Assembly: GCF_963668475.1 (NCBI RefSeq)
Contig: NZ_OY764544.1
Span: 372,001 to 436,000, forward strand
DNA from: an uncultured Methanospirillum sp.
Lineage (GTDB): Archaea; Halobacteriota; Methanomicrobia; Methanomicrobiales; Methanospirillaceae
Length of the DNA: 64,000 nucleotides
Reading direction: 5' to 3'
Shown here: positions 18,744 to 27,934 of the stretch, piece by piece
Position numbering within the stretch: position 1 is the first letter of the stretch
How the letters are laid out: every line of letters begins with the position of its first letter
Made by a program: the position numbers and the translations under genes
Notes under the pieces: model-generated
Told to the model about the DNA's origin: nothing
What the model saw: only the letters and a program-made list of their open reading frames with translations
The model's database searches: none

Positions 18744-21059
18744 ATGAGTGGAATGGATGAGGATATGACTGAACACAGGCATCAATCTGGCGTTACCAGG
18801 AGATCTCAGGGGGTATTGCTCTTAATACTCCTGCTGACATGGGGGATAACCGGCATCTCTTTTGCAGAAGTATCATCGCAGAATACTGATCAACCGGTAA
18901 ACCTCACAATCCTGGCAATCAATGACTTTCACGGTCAGATAACATCCGGAAAGATGGTCAACAACTCTCCGGTCGGCGGGCTTGGCTCCCTGGCCACATA
19001 CCTGACTGATGTAGTGAATGTGTCAGGTGCAAACAGAACGATCATTGCTCTACCGGGGGACATCACAGGAGCATCAACGCCAGAGTCAGGCCTTCTCCTC
19101 GATGAACCTACCTTGCTCTTTTACAATCTCTTTTCAGGAAATACTTCAGGAAACAGGACATACCAGCCTATTACCTCTTGCCCGGTTGTGGCAACCGTGG
19201 GTAATCATGAGTTTGACCGCAACATATCAGAACTTATGCGCAAGATCGAGGGTGGGAATGCAGATACAACAATCCCTCATCTTCAGGATCCATATCCGGG
19301 ATCTGATGCATCATTTTCTGCATCAAATGTGATATACAATAGTTCAGGAGAACTTCTGCTTCCTCCGTATACAATAAAAACGATAGATACCATTCCAGTT
19401 GCCTTTATCGGAGCAGTAACAACCTCTACCCCCTCCATTGTCTCCCATGATAACGTGAAAGATCTCGCCTTCCTTGACGAAGCAGACTCCATCAATAAAC
19501 AGGTAAAAGATCTCCAACGGCTTGGGCTTCATGCATTTGTTGTCCTGCTCCACGAAGGTGGATCGCAGAGTCCATATGACGGCCAGACTAGATCTGACAC
19601 ACAGGTGACGGGAAGAGTCGTAGATGTTGTTTCCCGGCTCGACAGCGATGTTGATGTCGTCATTTCAGGTCACACTGACAACTTCACCAATGCGTTCCTG
19701 CCAAATGCAGGGAATAACTCAGTTCTTGTGACACAGGCGTACTCATACAGCAAAGGATTTGCCAATATCAGCCTGGCAGTAGACCCGGCAAGTCGGGATA
19801 TCACCTGGAAGACCGCTTCTATCATAGTCCCGTACACAAACAGGGATTCAGGAACGAGACCAAACCCAGAGGCTTCAAGACTACTAAATGACACGATCAA
19901 CCTCACAAGCCCGTTGATCAACACGGTTATCTCCTCAACACAGATGAACATCAGCGTTGCCAGAGATGCAGATGGGGAATCCAACCTCTATGATCTGGTG
20001 ACTGACTCGATGAGATATACAATGCAGTCTGACCTTGGGATGATCAACGAGGGTGCAGTCCGTGCAGATATTTACCCGGGAAATATCACAACCGGTAAGA
20101 TGTATGAGATGCTGCCATTTGGAAACAACATCATATCTGTGAACATGACAGGTGAGCAGATCAGACTTGTTCTTGAGCAGCAATGGAACCGGACAGTTGC
20201 CACTGACCATATGCTACAAATTTCCGGGTTCAACTACACGTATGATGACTCAAAACCTGTCAATTCCAGGATACTCAGTATTTCATGTAATGGAACCCCG
20301 ATAGAACCAGCCGGATGGTACTCAATTGCTACTGTCTCCTATTTGGCCTCGGGTGGTGACGGATACTCGGTTATGAAGCTCTCGCAGCCAGGAGTGACCG
20401 GTCCGCTTGATGTTGATTCTCTTACCTCATATATCAAATTGCTTCCTACACCGCTTGTTATCAATTACGATGGAAGAATCGTAAGAGTTGTCGATCCAGA
20501 TATTGTGATTTCAGGCATCCACCCGGGTGAGGACAGTCCTGGAGATAATCTTCAACTTACGATTACCGGAAGGATTTTTACTAACATTTCCACGATCTCC
20601 CTGCAGCATGAAGGCTCTCGTATCACCGGGGACAACCTGACTCTGTTGAATTCAACAGCGCTCACCTGTTCACTCCGGATTCCTATCACTTCTCTACCGG
20701 GCGTATACAATCTTTCAGTCACCAACCCGGATGGCAAGGCAGGCATTCTGGCCGATGCATTTATGGTCAGGCCGCTGTCATCCCCGGTTGTAACCACCAT
20801 CAGACCCGGATCAGCCAGGTCAGGGAATGATATCAGCGTGATCATCCAGGGCAATGGGTTCCTACCAGGAATCAATGCAGATATTGAAAAAGGTGAGGCG
20901 ACAATCACCGGTAAACATCCTGCCCTGCTCTCCAACCAGACACTTTCATGCTCGTTCTCCACCCCCACCGGTTCAGCAGGGATCTGGAATGTCTCGGTTA
21001 CAAACCCGAATATGCAGAGTGGTCATCTTGCAGAGGCTCTCATAATAACTGATTCATAG
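18744..21059 (+). CDS. Exported 5'-nucleotidase/cyclic phosphodiesterase-like protein with IPT/TIG repeats
   Basis: The 771-residue product has a signal segment at about 25-45. A metallophosphoesterase domain follows (about 50-300) with LAINDFHGQI, ALPGDITGAS, VGNHEFDRN, LLHEGGS and ISGHTDN, and then a 5'-nucleotidase C-terminal domain (about 385-560) with INEGAVRADI and ASGGDGYSVMK. Two IPT/TIG immunoglobulin-like domains make the tail (about 590-771), each with SGNDISVIIQGNGF-like strands. The family hydrolyses nucleotides and related phosphates outside the cell. No membrane anchor is visible at the C-terminus. It is divergent from the DUF169 gene. Confidence 0.88.
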   Translation: MSGMDEDMTEHRHQSGVTRRSQGVLLLILLLTWGITGISFAEVSSQNTDQPVNLTILAINDFHGQITSGKMVNNSPVGGLGSLATYLTDVVNVSGANRTIIALPGDITGASTPESGLLLDEPTLLFYNLFSGNTSGNRTYQPITSCPVVATVGNHEFDRNISELMRKIEGGNADTTIPHLQDPYPGSDASFSASNVIYNSSGELLLPPYTIKTIDTIPVAFIGAVTTSTPSIVSHDNVKDLAFLDEADSINKQVKDLQRLGLHAFVVLLHEGGSQSPYDGQTRSDTQVTGRVVDVVSRLDSDVDVVISGHTDNFTNAFLPNAGNNSVLVTQAYSYSKGFANISLAVDPASRDITWKTASIIVPYTNRDSGTRPNPEASRLLNDTINLTSPLINTVISSTQMNISVARDADGESNLYDLVTDSMRYTMQSDLGMINEGAVRADIYPGNITTGKMYEMLPFGNNIISVNMTGEQIRLVLEQQWNRTVATDHMLQISGFNYTYDDSKPVNSRILSISCNGTPIEPAGWYSIATVSYLASGGDGYSVMKLSQPGVTGPLDVDSLTSYIKLLPTPLVINYDGRIVRVVDPDIVISGIHPGEDSPGDNLQLTITGRIFTNISTISLQHEGSRITGDNLTLLNSTALTCSLRIPITSLPGVYNLSVTNPDGKAGILADAFMVRPLSSPVVTTIRPGSARSGNDISVIIQGNGFLPGINADIEKGEATITGKHPALLSNQTLSCSFSTPTGSAGIWNVSVTNPNMQSGHLAEALIITDS

Positions 21060-21190
21060 CCTATCTCATAACCCGTACATCTTTTTTCATGAAATTTCGC
21101 AGCTTTTTGTCATCGGATGAGGGTAGATTAACGATGTGATAGTCACACGTTCAGATACGAAGACAAATGCTGAGCCAGGAAAAAAGGGTT

Positions 21191-21868
21191 TCACCCGTTA
21201 AAATGGTGAAAGTCATAGCAGTTCTTGATAAACTCCTGCTTCCGGTGCTCACTGGCATTGACCGGGGGCTTAAGATATCCTATCTCCGGGGTCTGTTCTG
21301 CCGGACAGAACGGGCACAAAGCGGCATCGACATCGTTGGCCTTGGTCCTGACCGGACAGTAATAGATCCCGTCGACGAAATCCACCTTATCCCCGCCCGG
21401 AAATGGCATACCTACCGGATGACCAGGTATCTTCTGAACAAACATGCAGAACCCGGAGAGCAAGAACTTCAGAAACCTAATCTGGTCCCCTTTTGTATCA
21501 TTGGTTGAACACTGCGAAAGAACCATCGCCCAGTAATCAGATGCACAACCAGAGAGCGTTTCCTGCATGCTCTCAAATACACCCTGCTGGTTCATGAGTC
21601 GGATCTGCTGGAATGTTCCATGCAGATGGGCAGTTATCGTCTCTTCCAGTCGTTTACGAAGATCAGGCGAATAATCTTTAATCTTTTCAGAGAAATTCCA
21701 TCTCATCTGTTCAAGATCACGGGGAGAATATGCAAGCACCAGTACAGCAATGGCACTCCCGAGGTCACCCAGGGTCTTTTTTCCAGCTAGTTCATTACAG
21801 TTTTTTTCTATTGAGTTTTCAGGAGACATCTCCCGTGCCCGGGATGATAAAAAAGGAAATCTGGCCAT
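21191..21868 (-). CDS. DUF2115 (UPF0305) family protein
   Basis: The 225-residue soluble protein has the family's C-terminal cysteine cluster, here YYCPVRTKANDVDAALCPFCPAEQ, preceded by a hydrophobic stretch with HPVGMPFPGGDKV. This family is found mainly in methanogens and has no known function. The four cysteines may bind metal or be structural. It converges with the nucleotidase gene, 131 bases between the stops. Confidence 0.85.
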   Translation of the reverse strand: MARFPFLSSRAREMSPENSIEKNCNELAGKKTLGDLGSAIAVLVLAYSPRDLEQMRWNFSEKIKDYSPDLRKRLEETITAHLHGTFQQIRLMNQQGVFESMQETLSGCASDYWAMVLSQCSTNDTKGDQIRFLKFLLSGFCMFVQKIPGHPVGMPFPGGDKVDFVDGIYYCPVRTKANDVDAALCPFCPAEQTPEIGYLKPPVNASEHRKQEFIKNCYDFHHFNG

Positions 21869-22085
21869 ATTTATGTGTGAAAGGTACTACCTGACGACTA
21901 CCTCTCCTCCGGTACCGGTATCTTCTCTCCCTGATTCTATTTATTCTTCTGAGTATCAGAATGGAAACCGGTATTGTATTCATGATACATCTCCTGAATC
22001 ATGCAGAAACAAAACAATATTCAAGAATCAACCCCTATTTTCATACTCGGAATCATCGCTTTCGAAAAAATAAGGGTACAGATAA

Positions 22086-23165
22086 ATGCTGTTTCTATCA
22101 GAACGTGAGAAGAACGACTGGGTCAGGTATGCCAATGAAGTGATCACGACTCAGAAAAGTCCGGAGAACTATACCGATATCATAAGATCTAACCTGAAGT
22201 CTGCGTTTTATTATTATATCGCAACCACTCTTGCAGCTCAGGGATTTCATACCCAGTCAGATGAATGGCTCAACACCGGAACCCTTTGTGAAGAAGACGG
22301 GCTCTTTTCATCGACATTTCTGATGGGTTTTCTTCAGCGTCATAAGGGAGAGATGATACCTCCTGCTGTAGCATTCAAAGATCCCAGACCATTTATTCAC
22401 TTTTCCCAGGTACCGTTCATGGTCCAGTCACGAACCCAGTTGGTACACCAATTTGTTCATTCCCTGCCAGGATTTGATCATCAGATCAGGTTTATGGATA
22501 TCGGATGCGGAGACGGGGCACTCACAGTCAAATTCCTGACCAGTCTCTTCCAATCAGGAAAGATTCCGGGAATCTCAGAGATTCTTCTTATCGATTCATC
22601 ACCGGCAATGATAGATCTGGCCACACAGAATGTCTCGGCTGCATTTCCGACCGTCACCATTTCAACAGAGTGTGCAAAGATTCAGGACTGTTCTTCATCA
22701 ATCAGCAGGCATTTCGATATTGCAATGAGTTCACTCGCATATCACCATATGCCGGTCGAGGATAAACGAGTCCATCTTTCACACCTGAAATCGTGGATCA
22801 ATCACTTTCTGCTCTTCGAAATTGATGCCAATCATGATACTCCCGAGTTATACTCTCCCGAACTTGCCCTTTCTGTCTACCAGGTATATGGAAGAATTAT
22901 CGATCAGGTATTTACGCATGATGCATCAGTAGACCTGGCCATAGACTGTGTAGATTCGTTCCTCATGACCGAACTCATATCCATTCTTACCCAGCCACGA
23001 GGGGTAAGGACCGATTACCATATGCTCCGGACTGAGTGGAATGACCTGTTCAAAGCAACTCTGGGTCCGGAATTTTCATTACGATCAGACAGCACCTGTT
23101 ATGGTGATGAGTACCTGACTATTTTTTCGATGCATTATGGCAGAGAAGACCGGAGTGCCAGATGA
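22086..23165 (+). CDS. Class I SAM-dependent methyltransferase
   Basis: The 359-residue protein has an N-terminal helical part of about 125 residues and a Rossmann methyltransferase domain with motif I FMDIGCGDGALTVKFL, motif II LLIDSSPAMID and a later DIAMSSLAYHHMP. It has the layout of small-molecule methyltransferases; the substrate is unknown. Its stop overlaps the start of the acetyltransferase gene by four bases (ATGA), so the two are translationally coupled and may modify the same compound or respond together. Confidence 0.87.
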   Translation: MLFLSEREKNDWVRYANEVITTQKSPENYTDIIRSNLKSAFYYYIATTLAAQGFHTQSDEWLNTGTLCEEDGLFSSTFLMGFLQRHKGEMIPPAVAFKDPRPFIHFSQVPFMVQSRTQLVHQFVHSLPGFDHQIRFMDIGCGDGALTVKFLTSLFQSGKIPGISEILLIDSSPAMIDLATQNVSAAFPTVTISTECAKIQDCSSSISRHFDIAMSSLAYHHMPVEDKRVHLSHLKSWINHFLLFEIDANHDTPELYSPELALSVYQVYGRIIDQVFTHDASVDLAIDCVDSFLMTELISILTQPRGVRTDYHMLRTEWNDLFKATLGPEFSLRSDSTCYGDEYLTIFSMHYGREDRSAR

Positions 23166-23623
23166 GTCTCTTTTCAATCGAACAGGTAACAAAAGACACA
23201 TTCCCCGAGTTCTTCTCGCTCCTCTGTGAACTGGCAGGATACGAACACCTCACTCCCCCTGATGAGAGTGCCAGAACACGACTCCTGAATGATCTCCTAG
23301 TCACACCTCCAAAGATTGAGGCATATATTGGCAGACATGATGACACACCGGTCGGATTTGCGACTTTTTTCTTCTCGTATTCAACCTTTCTAGCACGACC
23401 GACCTTATTTCTTGAAGATATCTTTGTCCTCGAATCATACCGGGGCAACGGGTATGGAAGACAACTCTTTGATTATTGTTTGAATGAAGCAAAAACAAGG
23501 GGATGTGGAAGGATGGACTGGATGGTGTTGACTTGGAATGAGCCGTCGATCAGGTTCTATGAAACGATCGGAGGGTCGAGGCTCGGATGGTATACCTATC
23601 GTCTGGAGATCGATCAGATCTGA
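23162..23623 (+). CDS. GNAT family N-acetyltransferase
   Basis: The 153-residue protein has the GNAT core LFLEDIFVLESYRGNGYGRQLFDY; the R-G-N-G-Y-G loop binds acetyl-CoA. It is followed by WNEPSIRFYETIGG, the usual C-terminal strand-helix. It resembles diamine/thialysine acetyltransferases (SpeG/SAT1-like) in length and in the phrase FFSYSTFLARPTLFLEDIFV. The substrate is inferred only. It is coupled by an ATGA overlap to the upstream methyltransferase. Confidence 0.88.
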   Translation: MSLFSIEQVTKDTFPEFFSLLCELAGYEHLTPPDESARTRLLNDLLVTPPKIEAYIGRHDDTPVGFATFFFSYSTFLARPTLFLEDIFVLESYRGNGYGRQLFDYCLNEAKTRGCGRMDWMVLTWNEPSIRFYETIGGSRLGWYTYRLEIDQI

Positions 23624-23718
23624 TCTTTTTCTTACGGGTATGCTGATGACCTGATTTTTTTCATGGATACCTGATTTGTATGTTCCTCATGCTGAAGAGC
23701 AACTTCATCAGATAATTG

Positions 23719-24483
23719 TTATTTGGGTACTTTTTCAGCGTATTTCCAATGAGTGGCTGGTGAAAAAACCATATGAGGTGAGATCACCACCTTCTCCCAT
23801 TCAATAATATATGCTGTAACTCCATCGCCATCGTAGCGATGATCACCCCATGTAGATGACGGAATGCAGGTATTCACATAGAAGAACAGTTTATCTTCTC
23901 CACCAAGAAAATCATTCGGCTCTTCAGGAGACCAGTTCGTGTACTCCCATTTCTCTCCGGTCACCCAGGCCCATCCGGTACTTGAATTCTGTGATCCTAA
24001 TGGTTGCCATCCTCCTAACCATGGCCCGAACATATTTCCCCTACACACAGACCAGTAGGATGTATTCTGAATATGAGAGAACACAAGATCATTTTCAGCC
24101 TTTGAGGTAATTGTTGCCAGGTGTCCTTTTTTTGCTATTGCAGCAGCTCGCGCCTGATTCCAGGTAATTCCTGGAGCGATGACTACCTCGTATGTATGGG
24201 TAATACCGTTCACAGTTCTGGACCAGATGACTGATTGATCGGTTATTTGAGTACTGGTGATTGTTTCAGATTCATCTGGTGTACTTGAATTCAAGCCGGT
24301 ATGATGAGATGAGTTCGGCATAGCAAAAAAGCTTACATCAAAAATATCTGATAAAATTTTGATGTCCGTAGATATCGAGAGGTTGATTGATATCAAGCCA
24401 GATGATGAGTCTGCAAATGCAGACCCTGCGACTAATACGAAAAGAACCAAAAGAAGAAGCATGAGATTTATTTTACGTATCAT
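23719..24483 (-). CDS. Secreted C-type lectin domain protein
   Basis: The 254-residue product has a signal peptide (residues 1-24, ending AFADS), a short serine/threonine-rich spacer and a C-type lectin-like domain (about 95-240). Landmarks are TWNQARAAAIAKKGHLATI, then WLGGWQP, WAWVTGEKWEYTNWSPEEPND and a final YIIEWEK. The EPN triplet in the long loop is the calcium/sugar-binding signature of mannose-type lectins, so glycan binding at the cell surface is plausible. There is no anchor apart from the signal peptide. Confidence 0.85.
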   Translation of the reverse strand: MIRKINLMLLLLVLFVLVAGSAFADSSSGLISINLSISTDIKILSDIFDVSFFAMPNSSHHTGLNSSTPDESETITSTQITDQSVIWSRTVNGITHTYEVVIAPGITWNQARAAAIAKKGHLATITSKAENDLVFSHIQNTSYWSVCRGNMFGPWLGGWQPLGSQNSSTGWAWVTGEKWEYTNWSPEEPNDFLGGEDKLFFYVNTCIPSSTWGDHRYDGDGVTAYIIEWEKVVISPHMVFSPATHWKYAEKVPK

Positions 24484-24849
24484 ACGAGTAATCTGTCATA
24501 TACGGATTTGATCTATATCAGTGTTCTTCCAGGATCTGAAAGTATCATCTCCGATATTTAAACATTAAATCGATATATTATTGTATAAAATGAAACCGGA
24601 AGATAAATGAGGAATTTTTCATTCTCTAAAACAATAAACTCAACACGGAGTAATTCGAATATTGGAACGAATAAAATAATGATACTTGGGTTCATTTCCT
24701 TTAATGAAAAAACAGGAAGATATTCAGGTGAAGATTAACAAACAATCTGATTGATATAGGAATAAAATATTAATAGACAAATAATATTACTATTTTTTTA
24801 TAATTTCATATGACGAGAAGATGGGGGGCTGCAAAGATGGATTATTTTT
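24484..24849. other. AT-rich intergenic region
   Basis: This is the divergent space between the lectin gene and the next exported protein. I see AT-rich promoter-like sequence (for example around 24770-24805) and no gene or RNA. The last 40 bases may belong to the downstream gene if the T-run at 24845-24851 hides a one-base frameshift. Confidence 0.4.
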
Positions 24850-25386
24850 TTGGTGATCATTCTTCTACTGTGTTGTTTAATCTGTGAAGCAACACAAATG
24901 CCATGGCCCCCTGAAAATACATATGTCAAGAGAATTACCCAGACAGATCTCCTGGTATACGGAAATTTATCTCAAATTGTTGTTACATTTAAAGATCCAG
25001 CGAGACAGAATGGTAAAATATATACAATTGCTAACTTGACAGTCCTGGATATTCTCCATCAATCAAATACTACACCAGTCCATATCGGAGATACCATCCC
25101 TGTTCTCCGTAACGGGGGTTCGATTGGTAACCAGACTTCATGGAGAGGTAACAAAGCTGAGTTACGAGATGGAGAAGGGCCATACCCGGCCCAAATATAT
25201 TCTCTGGTGTTAGATAAAGAAAATCCATTCCATATGAATAGATATTATTTTTTATCTGCAGATCTCGGTAAATCATATGATGAAGTAAAGAGTGATATTA
25301 TGAACCTTCAATCAGGAAAGATAACTACTTCTCAAATACTAGAACGAGAAAAGGAGAAACGAGTATATTGGATGAAAAATTTGTAA
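24850..25386 (+). CDS. Exported hypothetical protein, start uncertain
   Basis: The 178-residue frame begins at TTG 24850 with a hydrophobic stretch VIILLLCCLICEA, which looks like the core of a signal peptide without its charged front. An ATG at 24810 in another frame reads MTRRWGAAKMDYF and would join this core perfectly if the seven-T run at 24845-24851 were one T shorter. So either the start is TTG or there is a homopolymer frameshift. The mature part (about 150 residues) contains LLVYGNLSQIVVTFKDP and a tail of charged helix; I recognise no family. Confidence 0.55.
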   Translation: MVIILLLCCLICEATQMPWPPENTYVKRITQTDLLVYGNLSQIVVTFKDPARQNGKIYTIANLTVLDILHQSNTTPVHIGDTIPVLRNGGSIGNQTSWRGNKAELRDGEGPYPAQIYSLVLDKENPFHMNRYYFLSADLGKSYDEVKSDIMNLQSGKITTSQILEREKEKRVYWMKNL

Positions 25387-25519
25387 CAAAATCAACAATT
25401 CATATCTTGTATCATTCATAGGGGCCTGATTCAAGGTCCTTGAATAATTTTTTAAAAACAAAAAGGAGATAGATATTTCCCTGATACCCTTGTATTCCCA
25501 ACTATTCGTAACAAGGGAT

Positions 25520-26827
25520 TTAGGGCTGTGCAAAGACACCGGCTGATATAACCATGTCATCTCCAGCCAGTTCCGAATATCCGAGTTTTAATCTATTCTC
25601 ATATCCGGACTTCGGATCTGCGTAGAAATAGTACGTGAATCCACCACCATTTTTCGCATTGGTTATCATCTGCCTGACAGGATACTTTCCATAGGGCTCC
25701 TGAACATTGAAATAATTCTGTCCTACCCTTCCGGGAAGAAATGAATTTGCCAGGACCGTGCCATTCAGATCCACAGCATAGATAAACATTTCAGGATCAG
25801 AGAATGAACCGTTCGGATCATTAAACTCCTGGATAGCAGCAGATTTTCCATGTTCATTCACATACGATTTGGCTTCTTCTACCTTCATCATCAGGTTTTC
25901 CCTGACATCTGGCGAGAAGTTGACCTGAACATCCGGCATATACCTGCCATTACCTATCACCCATTCTTCATCAACCGGTTTGATATATGATACCTTGAAT
26001 TCATGTTTATTTCCTGCATCAGGATTAATATAAACATAATACCAGAATCCGCCACCCTCTTTTGCCAACGAGAGTTTTTCTCCTCCAATAGACACTCCGT
26101 TAATATCAGTGAAGGTTGATTCATTGGAACCAATTTTATCAGGACTGAACGGATGAGACAGGGTAGTCCCATTCATGCTAAAACCAAAAATATATGATCC
26201 GTTCACTGTGTATGGTCCGGTCTGATTATTAAAAACCTTAAGTGCTTGTTTTTTCCCGACTTCATTGACATAAACGAAAGCATCATTTACGGTACCAGTC
26301 AGAGAATTTCTCATCAATTCAGGAGAACTGTTCGGTATTGAGTATGCATCTCCGTATATTCCAGAACCCAGCCACCAGTTTTCATCAACCCGCTTCACAT
26401 ACGCGAGCTTTGGTTCTGTCTTTCCGGTGATGGGATCCTCGTACTTATATGTTACAAATCCGCTTCCATTCAGGGCAGTATCCCGCATCATAACAATCAT
26501 TCGCTTACCATCTGGATCGGTGAGAGACAGTTTGTTCTTCCCTTTATATTCAGGATGAAATGGATGAGCCAGATTTATTCCTGAAATATCATACGCCCAG
26601 ATATACACATTCCCTCTTGTGAATGAACCATTGGGATCTGCATACATCGCAAGAGCAGGATCTTTCCCAACCTTTTGTGAGTAAAAAGATGCTTCGTTAA
26701 CAAAATTTACTAGATCCTGAACTGAAGAGACATTTTGAACAGGTGATATGGCTTCGGTTTCTGCTGCAAAGCAGCAGGTACTGAAGACCAGAACCAGAAC
26801 TCCAACAATCAAATACCGATGCAACAT
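25520..26827 (-). CDS. Exported protein of three tandem Cache domains
   Basis: The 435-residue product has a signal peptide (1-22, FSTCCFAAET) and three consecutive single-Cache-like units of about 130 residues. Each begins with a helix ending in VNEASFYSQKVGKDPALA or an equivalent, then DPNGSF, YIWAYDISG, LAHPF, and closes with YVKRVDENWWLGSGIY or its variant. Cache domains bind small ligands outside the cell and usually precede a receptor or kinase part. Here no transmembrane or signalling domain follows, so this may be a free or surface-bound sensor or binding protein. Confidence 0.85.
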   Translation of the reverse strand: MLHRYLIVGVLVLVFSTCCFAAETEAISPVQNVSSVQDLVNFVNEASFYSQKVGKDPALAMYADPNGSFTRGNVYIWAYDISGINLAHPFHPEYKGKNKLSLTDPDGKRMIVMMRDTALNGSGFVTYKYEDPITGKTEPKLAYVKRVDENWWLGSGIYGDAYSIPNSSPELMRNSLTGTVNDAFVYVNEVGKKQALKVFNNQTGPYTVNGSYIFGFSMNGTTLSHPFSPDKIGSNESTFTDINGVSIGGEKLSLAKEGGGFWYYVYINPDAGNKHEFKVSYIKPVDEEWVIGNGRYMPDVQVNFSPDVRENLMMKVEEAKSYVNEHGKSAAIQEFNDPNGSFSDPEMFIYAVDLNGTVLANSFLPGRVGQNYFNVQEPYGKYPVRQMITNAKNGGGFTYYFYADPKSGYENRLKLGYSELAGDDMVISAGVFAQP

Positions 26828-27305
26828 ATGGGATATCTGTGTTGAAAAGTATTTGAGGATGATGATTCTACAACAGAAATATGATCAAAACAGGGCGTTA
26901 ATCCTGTATAATCAGGCTGATTGGTAACTATGCCGGTTTACCGGTCACAAATCTATGGTCATATTACAAACACAAAACAGTGATCTCCTGATCAGGGCCA
27001 GATAAGGAGTGTATGAAAGCAGTATTATAAGATCATAACACTGCAGATGAGTATTTTTGTAATTATTGCAGGTGTTTGGATAAAAATCCCGAGGATATAA
27101 ATGAAAAAAACCTAATGTAAGGATAAATTCGTGACTTATCTGATATATTTCTCGATTCAGGTTTACAGCCAGGTAAAATGGATATACTCTGAAGTCAACC
27201 ATTCGGATAGGTTTGACCGTCCAGAAACAACCGTGTTCTATCTTTAATGAAACAGATATAATGTTTCAGAACGTCAGATAGTTCATCGAAAGGAGGAGGA
27301 AAAGA
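26828..27305. other. Intergenic region between divergent genes
   Basis: I see no convincing gene here; an open frame at 26945-27202 on the minus strand has unusual composition and no family signal. The right end holds a palindrome (27248-27268) and a strong ribosome-binding site for the VOC gene. Confidence 0.4.
27248..27268 (+). promoter_or_regulatory. Perfect inverted repeat, candidate operator/promoter of the VOC gene
   Basis: TGAAAC and GTTTCA flank a nine-base spacer AGATATAAT, which itself looks like an archaeal TATA element. The site ends 37 bases before the ATG. A repressor bound here would block TBP access. The palindrome is seen in sequence; its role is inferred. Confidence 0.45.
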
Positions 27306-27704
27306 ATGAAGATAATGAACCCGGTTGTGCACTTTGAGATGCCGTATGAGCAGAGTGACCGGCTGATGACCTTTTATTCACAAGTATTTGGCTGGGAGAT
27401 GAACGCATTAGGTCAGGAGATGGGAGGATATGTTCTTGCCACCACCACCGAGACCGATGAGAACCGTATGCCTCTCAGGGCAGGTGCAATCGGAGGCGGA
27501 TTCTTCCCGAAGGGTCCTGATATGCCCAAGTGCCCATCAGTGGTCATCGCCGTAGAGGATATCGGTGCAGCAATGAAGCGGGCTGCTGATGCAGGAGGAG
27601 AGATACTTGGTCATCCAGTTGAAATTTCTGGTATCGGACAGTATGTTGCAGTCATCGATTCAGAAGGGAACCGGATAGGAATGCTTCAACCGCTGGAGAT
27701 GTAA
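27306..27704 (+). CDS. VOC (glyoxalase/bleomycin-resistance fold) protein
   Basis: The 132-residue single-domain protein opens with MNPVVHFEMPYEQSDRLMTFYSQVFGW and closes with VAVIDSEGNRIGMLQP, the beta-alpha-beta-beta-beta halves of the VOC fold; an H near the start and an E near the end may be metal ligands. Family members include glyoxalases, dioxygenases and resistance proteins, and the substrate is not evident. The ribosome-binding site is very strong (AAAGGAGGAGG about 7 bases before the ATG). The gene precedes an MFS exporter on the same strand with a 230-base gap. Confidence 0.88.
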   Translation: MKIMNPVVHFEMPYEQSDRLMTFYSQVFGWEMNALGQEMGGYVLATTTETDENRMPLRAGAIGGGFFPKGPDMPKCPSVVIAVEDIGAAMKRAADAGGEILGHPVEISGIGQYVAVIDSEGNRIGMLQPLEM

Positions 27705-27934
27705 CCTTCACTAAAGAATCTCCTACCGGCTAAACCAATAATTGAGATTGGGAATAGAAAATCAACTAATCTTTGAGATATATCAGAATATTTAGGATCA
27801 GGATATCAGTCCACACCGGAGTGCGGCGATCGATTCTCAAGTAGCCAGAACCGGGATTAGTAAAGGATATCTTGTATTATCACATACGTTCATAAGTAAT
27901 CCTTATTACAAGAATCGACCCAACATGTTACCCC

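Noticed and set aside
26945..27202. Minus-strand open frame of 85 codons in the gap before the VOC gene
   Set aside because: Composition is unlike the neighbours, and it has no start signal and no recognisable domain.
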